DNA of 64,000 nt, from positions 24,783 through 88,782 of the forward strand of contig DATATI010000023.1 in assembly GCA_036268875.1 (NCBI GenBank), given 5' to 3'. The notes below the pieces were generated by a model. That model was given only the letters and a program-made list of their open reading frames with translations, had not been told where the DNA came from and made no database searches. Below are positions 52,900 to 61,389 of this stretch, piece by piece. Numbering within the stretch: position 1 is the first letter of the stretch; every line of letters starts with the position of its first letter. This DNA comes from Polyangia bacterium (lineage in GTDB: Bacteria; Myxococcota_A; Polyangia; Fen-1088). The position numbers and the translations under genes are program-made.

Positions 52900-53769
52900 T
52901 CAGAGAGAGACGCAGATCAGGCCGTTGTTGCACGCCGTGGTCGTCACGCACGTTCGCTGGGCATCACCACCTGGGGCTTCACAACAACAGGTTCCGCCGG
53001 TCGGACACAGAAGGTTCACGCAACGGGCGGATCGGCTGGTCGCTTGGTCGCAGAAACTGGACGTACATTTATCGAGCGGTTTGAGACAGGTGTCGAGCAG
53101 CGTTGGACTCGCCGGCACCACACACGAGCCTTGCGCACAAATCATCGCCATCACCGCCGGAACGTCGGTCGAAATCTGCCCGCAGGCCGAGCCGCAGGTC
53201 TTCTGCTCACGGGCGCGGTCGGCGCCGCAGACGCCGTCCCGTTGACCGGTCTTGACTTGGCTGCAGCCGGTGCAGCGCATCGGATCGGCGGCGTCACAGT
53301 CCGTCTCGCAGCAGACGCCGTCGACGCAAAAGCCGCTCCGGCACCAGCTTCCGGCGGCGCATCCTTGCCCGGTGGGCAGATTGACGGGCGCCTTTTCCAT
53401 TGGTTGATCGGTGGGGGCATCGTTGGTCAACGGAGCGTCGGAGACTCCGACGCCTCCGTCTGCATCTGCATCCAGCCGGCCAGAGTCGAGCATCGGATTG
53501 TCCTGGTCGACATTGGCGTCTGGAGAAACCTCAGTGTCCGCGTCCGCCTGGGCGTCAATCAACGGAACGGCGGTGTCCGTGGCGTCATCATCGGGTGTCA
53601 AGACGGTCATATTCATGTCGGCGACAGAGCCGGCGTCGGCAACCAGATTCGGACCCTCGTTCTTCTGGCACCCGGGAATTCCGGCAAACAGAACACCGCC
53701 CAGCGCCGGCGCCAGTATCAGGATGATCAGGAAATCGACATACGCGACGGCAGGGCTGGCAGCTTTCAT
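52900..53769 (-). CDS. Cys-rich lipoprotein with disulfide-type repeats
   Basis: ATG 53769 gives 289 residues. The N-terminus is a membrane segment, AYVDFLIILILAPALGGVLF, ending at a lipobox GIPGC. An Asp-rich linker follows to about 130. The C-terminal half has over 20 Cys in a pattern common in myxobacterial surface proteins: GQGCAAGSWCRSGFCVDGVC, CETDCDAADPMRCTGCSQVK, CGSACGQIST, and CPTGGTCCCE. It resembles EB/SCO-spondin-like Cys repeats. GGAG lies 13 bp upstream. Two palindromes sit in its promoter region. Confidence 0.7.
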   Translation of the reverse strand: MKAASPAVAYVDFLIILILAPALGGVLFAGIPGCQKNEGPNLVADAGSVADMNMTVLTPDDDATDTAVPLIDAQADADTEVSPDANVDQDNPMLDSGRLDADADGGVGVSDAPLTNDAPTDQPMEKAPVNLPTGQGCAAGSWCRSGFCVDGVCCETDCDAADPMRCTGCSQVKTGQRDGVCGADRAREQKTCGSACGQISTDVPAVMAMICAQGSCVVPASPTLLDTCLKPLDKCTSSFCDQATSRSARCVNLLCPTGGTCCCEAPGGDAQRTCVTTTACNNGLICVSL

Positions 53770-53856
53770 AGGACCTTGCTCCGTAAAAGATCGTGCCTTC
53801 GCGAAGTCATCGATGATCAATTGGACTGTTGTACCTGCGAAAAGAGGGGCTAATTA

Positions 53857-53877
53857 GTTGGATTGTAGAAATCCAAC
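53857..53877. promoter_or_regulatory. 8-bp hairpin/palindrome upstream of the Cys-rich lipoprotein
   Basis: GTTGGATT (53857-53864), a 5-nt loop, and AATCCAAC (53870-53877) are perfect inverted arms, 88 bp upstream of ATG 53769. It may be an mRNA leader hairpin or an operator. Confidence 0.45.
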
Positions 53878-53902
53878 GACAGTCACCTCCGGCATGACAC
53901 TC

Positions 53903-53920
53903 CCGTTAAGTCCTTAACGG
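53903..53920. promoter_or_regulatory. 18-bp palindrome CCGTTAAG-TC-CTTAACGG
   Basis: A perfect 8-bp dyad with a 2-nt centre lies 134 bp upstream of the lipoprotein ATG and 106 bp downstream of the kinase stop. Its compact dyad fits a dimeric repressor or activator site. The cognate protein is unknown. Confidence 0.45.
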
Positions 53921-54025
53921 CAGGAGACGGGTTTGTTTCCTGACAATCAGACGATATCGATCTTTAAAAACTGTCCGATACGCAGCGCTCGGATCGCGCG
54001 CGGCGCGCCGCAGATGGCGAACGGT

Positions 54026-55411
54026 TCAAAGAGCGGTGTCGCCGGCGCCGAGGGGCGGCGGGAGGCGCCGCAGCCAGGCATTGAAGGGTCGGGCTAGCCA
54101 GAGCGGGACATAGGGCCGCACGAAATAGGCGGCGGTTCCCAGCAACACCACCGTCACCACCAGTTTGATGGTGGTCCGTCGCACCCAGCGCCGGAAGCGG
54201 GCGCCAAGCGTCGGCGTCGCCGGGCCTGGTGCGGATCTGCCGACGATAGCCGGTGCTGCTGGTGCAATGGCGCGGGTCGCTCTCGCCAGCTGCGCGGCGC
54301 GCGCGGCATCGAGCCGGGTGGGGGCACTGTGAGCGGTGTCTTGATGGGTGAGGGAGGGTTCGATCGCGGTGCCGGCCGGATGGTCGTCCTCGCGCGCCTC
54401 ACCCGACACCTCGACCAGCTCAAGGTCCAGGCTTCCCAGCTCGACGGCGATGCTCGGGTCCGATGCCCCGGAAAAATCGGCAGGCGGCTTGACCCCGTCG
54501 CGCGCGCTCAGAGTCTCGAGCCAGCGCTTGAGGGGCGCGGGGCCGCTCGGCTGTCCCAGCTTGATCAAGAGGGCGTCGATCTTGTCCGCCATCTGCTCGG
54601 CGCTTTGCCAGCGCCGCAAAAGGTTGACCCGCAAGGCGCGCGCGATGAACCGTTCCACGTCGGGATTGAAGTCCTTCGTGCTGCTGGAGGGCTTTGCGTA
54701 GCGCGCCCGCCGCACCTGCTGGATCACGTCCAGGTCGGTGGTTCCGTCGAAGGGTTTGCGTCCGGTGGTGAGCAGGTAGAGCAGGGTCCCCACCGAGAAC
54801 AGGTCCGAGCGCGCATCGAGCGCGGCGCCCAACGACTGTTCCGGTGACATATACGCGAACTTGCCCTTGATCACGCCGGTGGCCGACTTTTCGGTTTTGC
54901 CGACCGCCTTGGCGATACCGAAGTCCGCCAGCTTCACCTCGCCCTCGCGGCTGAGCAGAACGTTCTGTGGCGTCACGTCTCGATGAATGATGCCGAGAGG
55001 CTTGCCTTTGCTGCTGCGGCGGGTGTGCACGTAGGCGAGGCCCCGGCAAAGCGCCCCCACGATATAAAGCGCCAGCGGGATCGGCAGCTTCAGTTTCACC
55101 TGTTGGGCGCGGCGAAGCACCTGCGCCAGGCTCCACCCGTCGACGAACTCCAGCACCAGGAAGTACTGATTCCCCGCCATCCCGAGGTCGAGGACCTGCA
55201 CGAGGTTGCTGTGATTCAGCCGCGAGGCGATGTGCGCCTCGTCGACCAGCATGCGGACAAAGCTGGGGTCAGCGGCCAGCGCCGGCAGGATGCGCTTGAG
55301 CACCACCGCCTTCTGAAAGTTCTCCGCCCCGAGCTGGAGGGCAAGAAAGATCTCGGCCATCCCTCCGTGGGCGATCTTGTTGACCACGTGGTAGCGCGTT
55401 GCTGCCGCCAT
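54026..55411 (-). CDS. Membrane-anchored Ser/Thr protein kinase
   Basis: ATG 55411 gives 461 residues beginning MAAATRYHVVNKIAHGGMAE. The kinase domain (about 5-275) has the glycine loop IAHGGMAEIF, the catalytic Lys in KAVVLKRIL, the catalytic loop IIHRDVTPQNVLL, ADFGIAKA, and GKFAYMSPEQS. The HRD, DFG and Lys are all present, so it should be active. A low-complexity linker follows (about 290-415), then one membrane helix (IKLVVTVVLLGTAAYFV). The topology is cytoplasmic kinase with a short periplasmic end. The frame is open to 55618, but the extra residues are Arg-rich antisense-like sequence overlapping the DoxX gene. Confidence 0.9.
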   Translation of the reverse strand: MAAATRYHVVNKIAHGGMAEIFLALQLGAENFQKAVVLKRILPALAADPSFVRMLVDEAHIASRLNHSNLVQVLDLGMAGNQYFLVLEFVDGWSLAQVLRRAQQVKLKLPIPLALYIVGALCRGLAYVHTRRSSKGKPLGIIHRDVTPQNVLLSREGEVKLADFGIAKAVGKTEKSATGVIKGKFAYMSPEQSLGAALDARSDLFSVGTLLYLLTTGRKPFDGTTDLDVIQQVRRARYAKPSSSTKDFNPDVERFIARALRVNLLRRWQSAEQMADKIDALLIKLGQPSGPAPLKRWLETLSARDGVKPPADFSGASDPSIAVELGSLDLELVEVSGEAREDDHPAGTAIEPSLTHQDTAHSAPTRLDAARAAQLARATRAIAPAAPAIVGRSAPGPATPTLGARFRRWVRRTTIKLVVTVVLLGTAAYFVRPYVPLWLARPFNAWLRRLPPPLGAGDTAL

Positions 55412-55520
55412 CGCCCCGAGGATACCCGGAACCCGGCGTCCGGTCCCAAACTTGCGAGGGACGCTCGCGGCGGATGTTCGAAGCGCCAGGGACCACCAAA
55501 CGGAGCAACGATGGCGATTT

Positions 55521-56027
55521 TCACAGGGGCGTGAACGTCTGGGTGACCTTACGGCTTGGCGTCGATGGAGCCAGGCCGTAATGGAGGTCCGAACTCTCGT
55601 TTCGAGCGGCTCGACCACGTCGCAGTCGATCGAGGGTCAGTCGGTCGTCCAGCTTGATCAGCAGGACATAATAGCTGAGCGCATAGATCAGCTGCTGCGT
55701 GACGATATCCCACTGGCTGCGCAGCGCGGTTCCGAAGACCAGCGCGATCATCAACGCGGCGCCGAGCACGAGCGCCGGGCCCAGGTAAAGGCCGAGCAGG
55801 ATGCCTGCTCCCACGGCCGTTTCAAGGACGGTCAGTGCCCAGCCGAATGCGTACACCAGGGGCGCCGGCAGGAACGTTTCGCGAAACTGCGCCACCAATC
55901 CGGCGGCAAAGTGGCCCGGTCCCGCCGCCAGGCGCGTGCAGCCGTGCATCAACAGGTCCACGCCCATCGCGATCCGGAAGAGCGGATAAGCAAATCCGGT
56001 GAAATCGATCGAGCGGCGCGCGTCCAT
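55521..56027 (-). CDS. DoxX/DoxD-like integral membrane protein
   Basis: The 168 residues contain four hydrophobic segments: YPLFRIAMGVDLLMHG, LVYAFGWALTVLETAVGAGI, LYLGPALVLGAALMIALVFG, and QLIYALSYYVLLI. The FRIAMGVDLLMHG opening with a distal ALSYYVLL is typical of DoxX family proteins (thiosulfate:quinone oxidoreductase small subunit-like). No oxidoreductase partner is nearby. The 3' end overlaps the open frame upstream of the kinase start but not its coding part. Confidence 0.78.
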   Translation of the reverse strand: MDARRSIDFTGFAYPLFRIAMGVDLLMHGCTRLAAGPGHFAAGLVAQFRETFLPAPLVYAFGWALTVLETAVGAGILLGLYLGPALVLGAALMIALVFGTALRSQWDIVTQQLIYALSYYVLLIKLDDRLTLDRLRRGRAARNESSDLHYGLAPSTPSRKVTQTFTPL

Positions 56028-56073
56028 GACGTGAATCTGGGCTTCTCGCGGTCAACGTCAACACCCGCGGTTC

Positions 56074-57150
56074 CTAGACGGACGGGGTGGGGGCGATGAA
56101 GGACGCGACCCGGGGGCTGAAATACGGCTGGCGGGCGGCCACCGCACGGATGGCGATCGCAAGCTCGGCGAAGGCGTCTTCTTTGCTGACGTAGCCGGTG
56201 GCGCCGGCTTTGAGGATGCGGGCGGCCGTCCTTTGGTCCGTGCGCGCGGACAGGGCGACGACCGCCGTCTTGGGGTTCCGGGCTTTGATCTCTCGAGTCG
56301 CCGCCACGCCGTCGAGATCGGGCATCGCCACGTCCATCACCACGACGTCAGGCGAGAGCTGGGCGGAAAGCTTCACGGCCGTGTGGCCGTCCTGCGCATC
56401 GGCGAGGACCTGGATGTCGTCCTCGTTGTGCAGCAGCGTTCGCAAACCGTCGAGGATGATCCGGTGGTCGTCCACCAGGACGACGGTGGTCGACGGTGCG
56501 CGCGGCGCTTTGGTCAAAGTGCGCTTGCCAGACAATTCATCGACGATGCGGCGCAGGCTGGCGCCTATTTCGATCGGCGGCAGCACCAGGTCAACGTGCC
56601 CGCCCCCGATGGCCGCTGAGGGCATCGCGGCGTGGGCACACGACCGGGGGTCCTGCACCAGCACCTTGCCGCCCGCTTCGGCGATGAGCCGGCAGCCCAG
56701 CGTCCCGTCCGAGCCCGTTCCGGAAAGGACCACCCCCACGGCGCGCGGACCATATGCATCGGCGACCGAGCGGAACATCAAATCCGCCGAGGGCTGGACG
56801 AAGTCGAGCTTCGGGCCGTTCACCAGGCGCAAGCAATGCTCGGCCGTCAAGTGCTTGCCGGGAGGACAAATGTAGACGGTGCCGGCTTCGAGGAGATCTC
56901 CGTCTTGAACATGACGCACCCTCAAGACCGTGCGATTTTGTAGCAAGGCCGGCAGCAGCTCGGCGAACTGGCGACCGCGGTGCTGGACGATGACGATGGC
57001 AGCCGGGAAATCAGGGTCCAACGAAGCGAGTACATCGAACAGAGCCGCCAGCCCCCCGGCCGAGCAGGCGATCACCACGACCGACGGGCTGGTCGTCGGT
57101 CCGGCCCAGTCCGGCAATCTCGACGATCCGGGATAACGATGAAGTGACAT
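56074..57150 (-). CDS. CheB methylesterase domain followed by a receiver domain (reversed order)
   Basis: ATG 57150 gives 358 residues. Residues about 22-195 are a CheB esterase with its triad: Ser30 in ACSAGG, His in IVIVQHRGR, and Asp in LSGTGSDGTLG. Residues about 225-345 form a NarL-type receiver (TVVLVDDHRIILDGLRTLLH, phosphoacceptor Asp in VVVMDVAMPDLDG, Lys in GYVSKEDA) with no HTH. Canonical CheB has the receiver first; here the order is inverted. It follows the hybrid kinase by 63 bp. No chemoreceptor or CheA is adjacent, so it may belong to a non-chemotactic pathway. Confidence 0.88.
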   Translation of the reverse strand: MSLHRYPGSSRLPDWAGPTTSPSVVVIACSAGGLAALFDVLASLDPDFPAAIVIVQHRGRQFAELLPALLQNRTVLRVRHVQDGDLLEAGTVYICPPGKHLTAEHCLRLVNGPKLDFVQPSADLMFRSVADAYGPRAVGVVLSGTGSDGTLGCRLIAEAGGKVLVQDPRSCAHAAMPSAAIGGGHVDLVLPPIEIGASLRRIVDELSGKRTLTKAPRAPSTTVVLVDDHRIILDGLRTLLHNEDDIQVLADAQDGHTAVKLSAQLSPDVVVMDVAMPDLDGVAATREIKARNPKTAVVALSARTDQRTAARILKAGATGYVSKEDAFAELAIAIRAVAARQPYFSPRVASFIAPTPSV

Positions 57151-57213
57151 GCTCGTCTTTGGACCTGACGGGTTCCCCGTGCTTGGTTTACCGTAGCACA
57201 CAGCGGAGCGCGT

Positions 57214-58818
57214 TCAGCCGATCTGCCCGGACACTTGCTCGATGACGCCGGCCAGGCGCTCTGGCGCCACCGGTTTCCTCAGCTCCGCGGCGAAGTCCGC
57301 CTCACCGGCGAGCGGCTCGCGACCGTCGGTGCGCGCATAAGCCGAGATCAGAACCGCCGGCATGGCCGACAGGCCGCGGCTCTGCTCGAGGTTCCGGATC
57401 CGCTCGAGGAGCTCGTCGCCGCTCATGCCGGACAGCGCCAGATCCGTCAGCAGCACCTGCGGTCTGTTGCCGGACTGCATGTCTGATAGCACCGCCAGCG
57501 CCGCTTGCGCAGAGTCGAACGAAGTCACTTCTGCCCCGTAGTGCCCCAAGGTGATGGCCATCGCCTCTCGGGTGCTGGTGTCGTCCTCGACCAGCATGAT
57601 GCGAACGCCGGCGAGTCGGCCCAATGCCGCATCGCCCGCGGGGATGGTCTTCGCCGAGCCGGTATCCGCCGCGGTGGCGACAGGAAGCTCCACCGTGAAA
57701 ACCGCGCCCAGCCCCTGACCAGGACTGTCGGCGCGGATCGTTCCCCCGTGCAGCACGACCAGATCACGACTGATCGCCAGCCCAAGACCGAGACCACCGT
57801 GCGTTCTGTCGGGCATGCTCTCTGCCTGGCGGAATCGTTCGAACACCTGCGGCAGGAACTCCGGGCTGATCCCCCGACCCGTGTCACTGACGTCGATGCG
57901 CGCGTGCGCGGTGGTGCGCCCCACGCGCACGAAGACGCGGCCTCCGCCAGGAGTGAACTTGATGGCGTTGCTGAGCAGGTTCCAGAACACCTGCTTGAGG
58001 CGATCGGCATCGGCCCGCACCAGGATGTCGGGCTCGATATCGGTTTCGATGTCGACCCTTTTGTCTTCCGCGCCTGGCCAAACGACATCGACGGCGGCGT
58101 GGGCAAGAGTGGAAAGATTCACCTCCGTCCACTTCAATCGCAGCTTACCGGAGACAATTCGCGAGGCGTCCAGCAAGTCCTCGATCAGCTTCGATTGCGC
58201 CTCGGCGCTATGCTCCAACGACTCCAGCGCCCGCTGCGTCGCTGCGGCGTCCAGGTGCCGCGCGCGCAGCAGCCGGGTCCACAGCAGGATCGCCCCCAGC
58301 GGCGTGCGCAGCTCGTGCGACACAGTGGCGAGGAACTCGTCCTTGAGCTTCGAAGCCTTCTCAGCCTTCGTTCTTGCGTCGGCCTCGCCGCGGATCAGGG
58401 CGCGGATCTCGTACTGACGCCGCCGGGCCCGCAGCGCTGCTTGCACAGCCGTGGTCAGGGTCAAGGTCCGAACCGGACGCTCAAGGATGGTCACGTTCCC
58501 GACGCGGCGAAGGTTGCTCACCGCCCGCGCGTTCTCCGCGGCCAGCGGATCGCCGCTGGCCAACAGCAGGATGGGGAGATCCGACCAGGCCGGTTGCCGC
58601 GAAAGCGCGGCGGCGATGGTGGCCACGGTTGGCCGCGCCAGCGCCTCTTCGGTCAGCACCAGGACATCCGCGTCCTTCTCGAGCAGCCTGCCCAGCGCCT
58701 CGCCCTGCTTGCAAGCCACGCACCCGATCCCGACTCTTTCCAGGGTCTGGCAAAGCAGGGCGGCATCGCGGCCGAAGGGAGCCATGGCCACGACGCTGCC
58801 CTTTCTATCCACCGTCAC
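57214..58818 (-). CDS. Hybrid histidine kinase with N-terminal pseudo-receiver
   Basis: The 534 residues start at GTG 58818. Residues 1-130 form a receiver-like fold (GSVVAMAPFGRDAALLCQTL, ADVLVLTEEALARP, ILLLASGDPLAAENARAV) lacking the expected phosphoacceptor Asp, and so a pseudo-receiver. A short coiled linker precedes the HisKA domain, FLATVSHELRTPLGAILLWT with His168. An HATPase domain follows (NLLSNAIKFTPGGG, DTGRGISPEFLPQVFERFRQ, THGGLGLGLAISR). A C-terminal receiver with a phosphoacceptor Asp (VLLTDLALSGMSG) ends the protein. It overlaps the KaiC-like gene by 14 bp, so the two are co-expressed. Confidence 0.9.
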   Translation of the reverse strand: MTVDRKGSVVAMAPFGRDAALLCQTLERVGIGCVACKQGEALGRLLEKDADVLVLTEEALARPTVATIAAALSRQPAWSDLPILLLASGDPLAAENARAVSNLRRVGNVTILERPVRTLTLTTAVQAALRARRRQYEIRALIRGEADARTKAEKASKLKDEFLATVSHELRTPLGAILLWTRLLRARHLDAAATQRALESLEHSAEAQSKLIEDLLDASRIVSGKLRLKWTEVNLSTLAHAAVDVVWPGAEDKRVDIETDIEPDILVRADADRLKQVFWNLLSNAIKFTPGGGRVFVRVGRTTAHARIDVSDTGRGISPEFLPQVFERFRQAESMPDRTHGGLGLGLAISRDLVVLHGGTIRADSPGQGLGAVFTVELPVATAADTGSAKTIPAGDAALGRLAGVRIMLVEDDTSTREAMAITLGHYGAEVTSFDSAQAALAVLSDMQSGNRPQVLLTDLALSGMSGDELLERIRNLEQSRGLSAMPAVLISAYARTDGREPLAGEADFAAELRKPVAPERLAGVIEQVSGQIG

Positions 58819-60346
58819 CTTGCTGGCCGGGATTGCCTGCGTCGCCGCCCTCGTCCCCGAGGCTCGCCACAGGGTCGGGATCGCCGCCCAGAATGTGGCG
58901 CAAGTGGTGCAGCGGTTCGGTGGCGATTTCGATGGAACCAGGCCTGATCAACATCTCGCGGATGGTGGTCTCATGCTCTCCTTGCCGTTTTTTGAGGGCC
59001 GTGAGACAGCGACGAACCCTTCCCCCCGCCTCGAACATGCGCAGGAGGATGATCGAGTCGGACAGATAGCTGATGTCCGTCTGGGTGTTGGTGGGGCCGA
59101 CGCCCAAGCCTCCGCCTTCGGCAACGATCAACAACGTCAGCACGCCGCTGCGGCTGAGGAAGGTGATGAGCTCGTGCATCTGAACAGCGAGCATCTCCCC
59201 TTGCCCCATGGCGTTGAAATAGCCGGTCAGGCTATCGATCACGATGAGGCGAGAGTGGTCGCGCTCCACCGCGGCCCTGACGTTCTGGGCGAATTCGCCC
59301 GCCGTGATCTCTCCTGGATCCAGCAGCACCACGGAGAGGTGGCCCGATTCGAGGGCAGGCTGCAGATCGACGCCCAGTCCCGCCGCCCGGGCCTTGAACG
59401 TTTCCGGTCGCTCATCAAAAAGAAAGATGGTGGAGCGGCCGTCCTGATCGGCATGCTGGCGGACGAAGACCGAGGCCAGGCTGCTCTTGCCGCTGCCGGG
59501 CGGGCCGATGAGCATGCAGGTCGTACCGCTTTCGAGCCCGCCCCCCAGCAGTTCGTCGAGCACTTTGATCCCGCTCGGAACAGTTTTGAAGTCCTTGTAC
59601 TCACGCTCCAGCTCCAGGGCCAGCCGGGGGAATACCTCCAAACCCCCGGTCCGGATTCTGAAGTTGTGGAAGCCACCGCTCATCGCCACGCCGCGGATCT
59701 TGACCACCCGCAGGCTCCGGCGCACTTCACCGTAGTCGGGCGAGGTCAGGTTCAGGTGAATCGTGCTGGTGGCCAGGGTCTGCAAGTCGACTTCGCCACT
59801 GGGCGAGGTGTCGGTCGGCCAGTCGGCCAGGAACAGCCCCGCGCAATTTCGCTCGACCAAGAATTGCTGCAGTCGAATCATTTCGCGTTGAAAGCGGGCC
59901 GTGCTGGCCGCCAGCAGTCGGAGGGCGCCCAAGGAATCCAGGATCACCCGGCGGGGCGCGATCTTGTCCAGGACATCCCGCAGTGTCTGGGTGAGCTCGT
60001 CCAGCTCCACGTCGGCGGTGTGCAGCACGCTCTGATCGGTGGCCGCTGCGCTTCCCATGCCGCCTGGCGACAGCTCATGAATCGTGATGCCGTCCAGCGA
60101 CCATCCGTGGGAGCGCGCGATTGTCTCCAGGCCGCGCCGGCTCTGCGAGGCCGTGAAATAGAGGCCGCGCTGGCCCGCGGCAGCGCCTCGGAGAAGGTAT
60201 TGCAGGGCCAGGGTGGTTTTCCCGGTGCCCGGCCCCCCCTGGATGATGTGCATCCCTTCGCGGGGGAATCCTCCTTGGAGGATCTTGTCCAGCCCATCGA
60301 TTCCGCTGGAATCTACCTCCCCTTGTTCCGGTTGCGCGGCGTCCAT
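58805..60346 (-). CDS. KaiC-like double-domain RecA/AAA ATPase
   Basis: The 513 residues carry two KaiC domains: Walker A1 GGPGTGKTTLA (about residue 39) and Walker A2 GPPGSGKSSLA (about 283). Walker B sites include RRVILDSLGALR and RLIVIDSLTGYF. The C-terminal domain keeps DISYLSDSIILLRM where cyanobacterial KaiC has its phosphosites. By alignment Ser431 is kept but Thr432 is Tyr. The tail LTALKKRQGEHETTIRE is typical. No KaiA or KaiB genes are adjacent. It heads an operon with the hybrid kinase (14-bp overlap) and the CheB-receiver protein, so it probably feeds a two-component output rather than a clock. Confidence 0.88.
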   Translation of the reverse strand: MDAAQPEQGEVDSSGIDGLDKILQGGFPREGMHIIQGGPGTGKTTLALQYLLRGAAAGQRGLYFTASQSRRGLETIARSHGWSLDGITIHELSPGGMGSAAATDQSVLHTADVELDELTQTLRDVLDKIAPRRVILDSLGALRLLAASTARFQREMIRLQQFLVERNCAGLFLADWPTDTSPSGEVDLQTLATSTIHLNLTSPDYGEVRRSLRVVKIRGVAMSGGFHNFRIRTGGLEVFPRLALELEREYKDFKTVPSGIKVLDELLGGGLESGTTCMLIGPPGSGKSSLASVFVRQHADQDGRSTIFLFDERPETFKARAAGLGVDLQPALESGHLSVVLLDPGEITAGEFAQNVRAAVERDHSRLIVIDSLTGYFNAMGQGEMLAVQMHELITFLSRSGVLTLLIVAEGGGLGVGPTNTQTDISYLSDSIILLRMFEAGGRVRRCLTALKKRQGEHETTIREMLIRPGSIEIATEPLHHLRHILGGDPDPVASLGDEGGDAGNPGQQGDGG

Positions 60347-60464
60347 AGTGCAAACCTATGGATCGCGGGCGGCGTTTCGGAAGGTCGCCGGTGACAAGTA
60401 CGGGAAGCGCCTTGGCGCGGGACCTCCGACCAGAGCGCGATCTTGGCGTCTCATGGAAATGCGA

Positions 60465-60898
60465 TCACGGACGGCGTATTGGCGCCCCACAGTGAGCGCC
60501 GTTCTCTTGGCGGCGGCCGATCACGACGAACAGGCCTCCTTCGGAGCCCAGCGCTCGCATCCAGTTGTCCTCGGCCGCACGAAACAACGACTCTGCGTCG
60601 TCGCCGTCGTTGTCGCCGTCACGCTGGCCCACGAGCGCCGCCGGATAGGTGCGCAGGTAGTCGACCTGCTGGTCATGAAACCACCGTTGCACCTCGCCAA
60701 GCGTATGACGGTGCTCTTCGGGGTGCAGATACTGATCGCGAAGCCACGCGGTCCGACGCACGGGCTCTGCCGTGCGATCGCGCAGCACCGGGTACGCGCC
60801 AACCACCTTCGCAGTCGGTGAGGGAATCGGGCGAAGGCGTTGTAGACCCCGACGACCATGATCCCTCCCGGCCGGGCCAGGCGCGCCAGGCTCCGGAT
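60465..60898 (-). pseudogene. Truncated, frameshifted SAM-dependent methyltransferase
   Basis: Only the C-terminal half remains. In one frame (about 60898-60806) the sequence is SLARLARPGGIMVVGVYNAF followed by ARFPHRLRR, the post-motif-II strand of class I methyltransferases. The next part (about 60812-60465) is in another frame: VGAYPVLRDRTAEPVRRTAW, LRDQYLHPEEHRHTLGEVQR, RTYPAALVG, and the closing GGLFVVIGRR. The family's usual order is preserved across the shift, so a frameshift lies near 60780-60815. The N-terminal SAM-binding half is absent; the sequence is cut at about 60897 by unrelated DNA. Sequencing error could explain the frameshift but not the missing half. Confidence 0.7.
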
Positions 60899-61075
60899 CC
60901 GGCGCTTTCTTTCGTGCTGGTGGACTTGCCGCCGGAGCTGCTCCTGCCCCGGGATGGCCACCCCAACGCTCGCGGTGCGAAGAAGATCGCCGACGCGGTG
61001 GAAGCCGAGCTGTGCCAGCTGCCGGACGCCGGCGCGTATTGCCTGTGGGCGGCGACCCGTCCCACCGACACTTAG
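60896..61075 (+). pseudogene. C-terminal remnant of an SGNH/GDSL-type hydrolase
   Basis: On the plus strand a 59-codon in-frame stretch, DPALSFVLVDLPPELLLPRD then GHPNARGAKKIADAVEAELC, ends at stop 61073-61075. The PRDGHPNARGAKKIADAV segment is the block V (Asp/His) of SGNH hydrolases. Nothing recognisable precedes it in frame; its 5' side is the truncated methyltransferase on the other strand. It therefore has no catalytic Ser block and should be inactive. Confidence 0.6.
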
Positions 61076-61182
61076 CAATGCCCTGAGCAGCCGCCGCGAA
61101 CACATGAACACCGTCGAGCTCGTCGGGCGTTTCGGCCGCGCCTCGCTCGATCCTTCGTCAATCGCTACCGCCGGCGCGAAAG

Positions 61183-61389
61183 CTAGCGGCGATCACGATG
61201 GTCGCGATCGCGATCTCGTTCATGGCCGTGGTCGCCGTGCCGGCCCCGTTGGTCACAGGCGCATCCGCGGTAGTAACACCCCGACAATACGGCGGCGATC
61301 GCGAAGATCATCCTGGCGCGGCCACCCCTTCGGCGCGGCAATCTTTCTTGCTGCCGGCTGGTATCGATCATGTTGTTTTTTTCCATCAC
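61183..61389 (-). CDS. Possible small lipoprotein with His/Asp/Arg-rich tail
   Basis: The 68 residues contain a basic stretch, then a signal-like IFAIAAVLSGCYY with a lipobox Cys. The tail is charged and repetitive (RHGDHGHERDRDRDHRDRR), as in some metal-binding or surface peptides. The N-terminus before the signal is unusually long (26 residues), so the true start may be the inner Met. The family is unknown. Confidence 0.45.
   Translation of the reverse strand: MMEKNNMIDTSRQQERLPRRRGGRARMIFAIAAVLSGCYYRGCACDQRGRHGDHGHERDRDRDHRDRR

Noticed and set aside
57505..58947. A 480-codon plus-strand frame
   Set aside because: It is antisense to the histidine kinase; its Arg/Gln/His composition is typical of shadow translation.
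58805..60346. A cyanobacteria-type circadian clock
   Set aside because: No kaiA or kaiB is present and the second phosphosite is Tyr. The neighbours are signalling proteins, not clock partners.
58451..60394. A 647-codon plus-strand frame
   Set aside because: It is antisense to the KaiC-like and histidine kinase genes and contains no family motifs.
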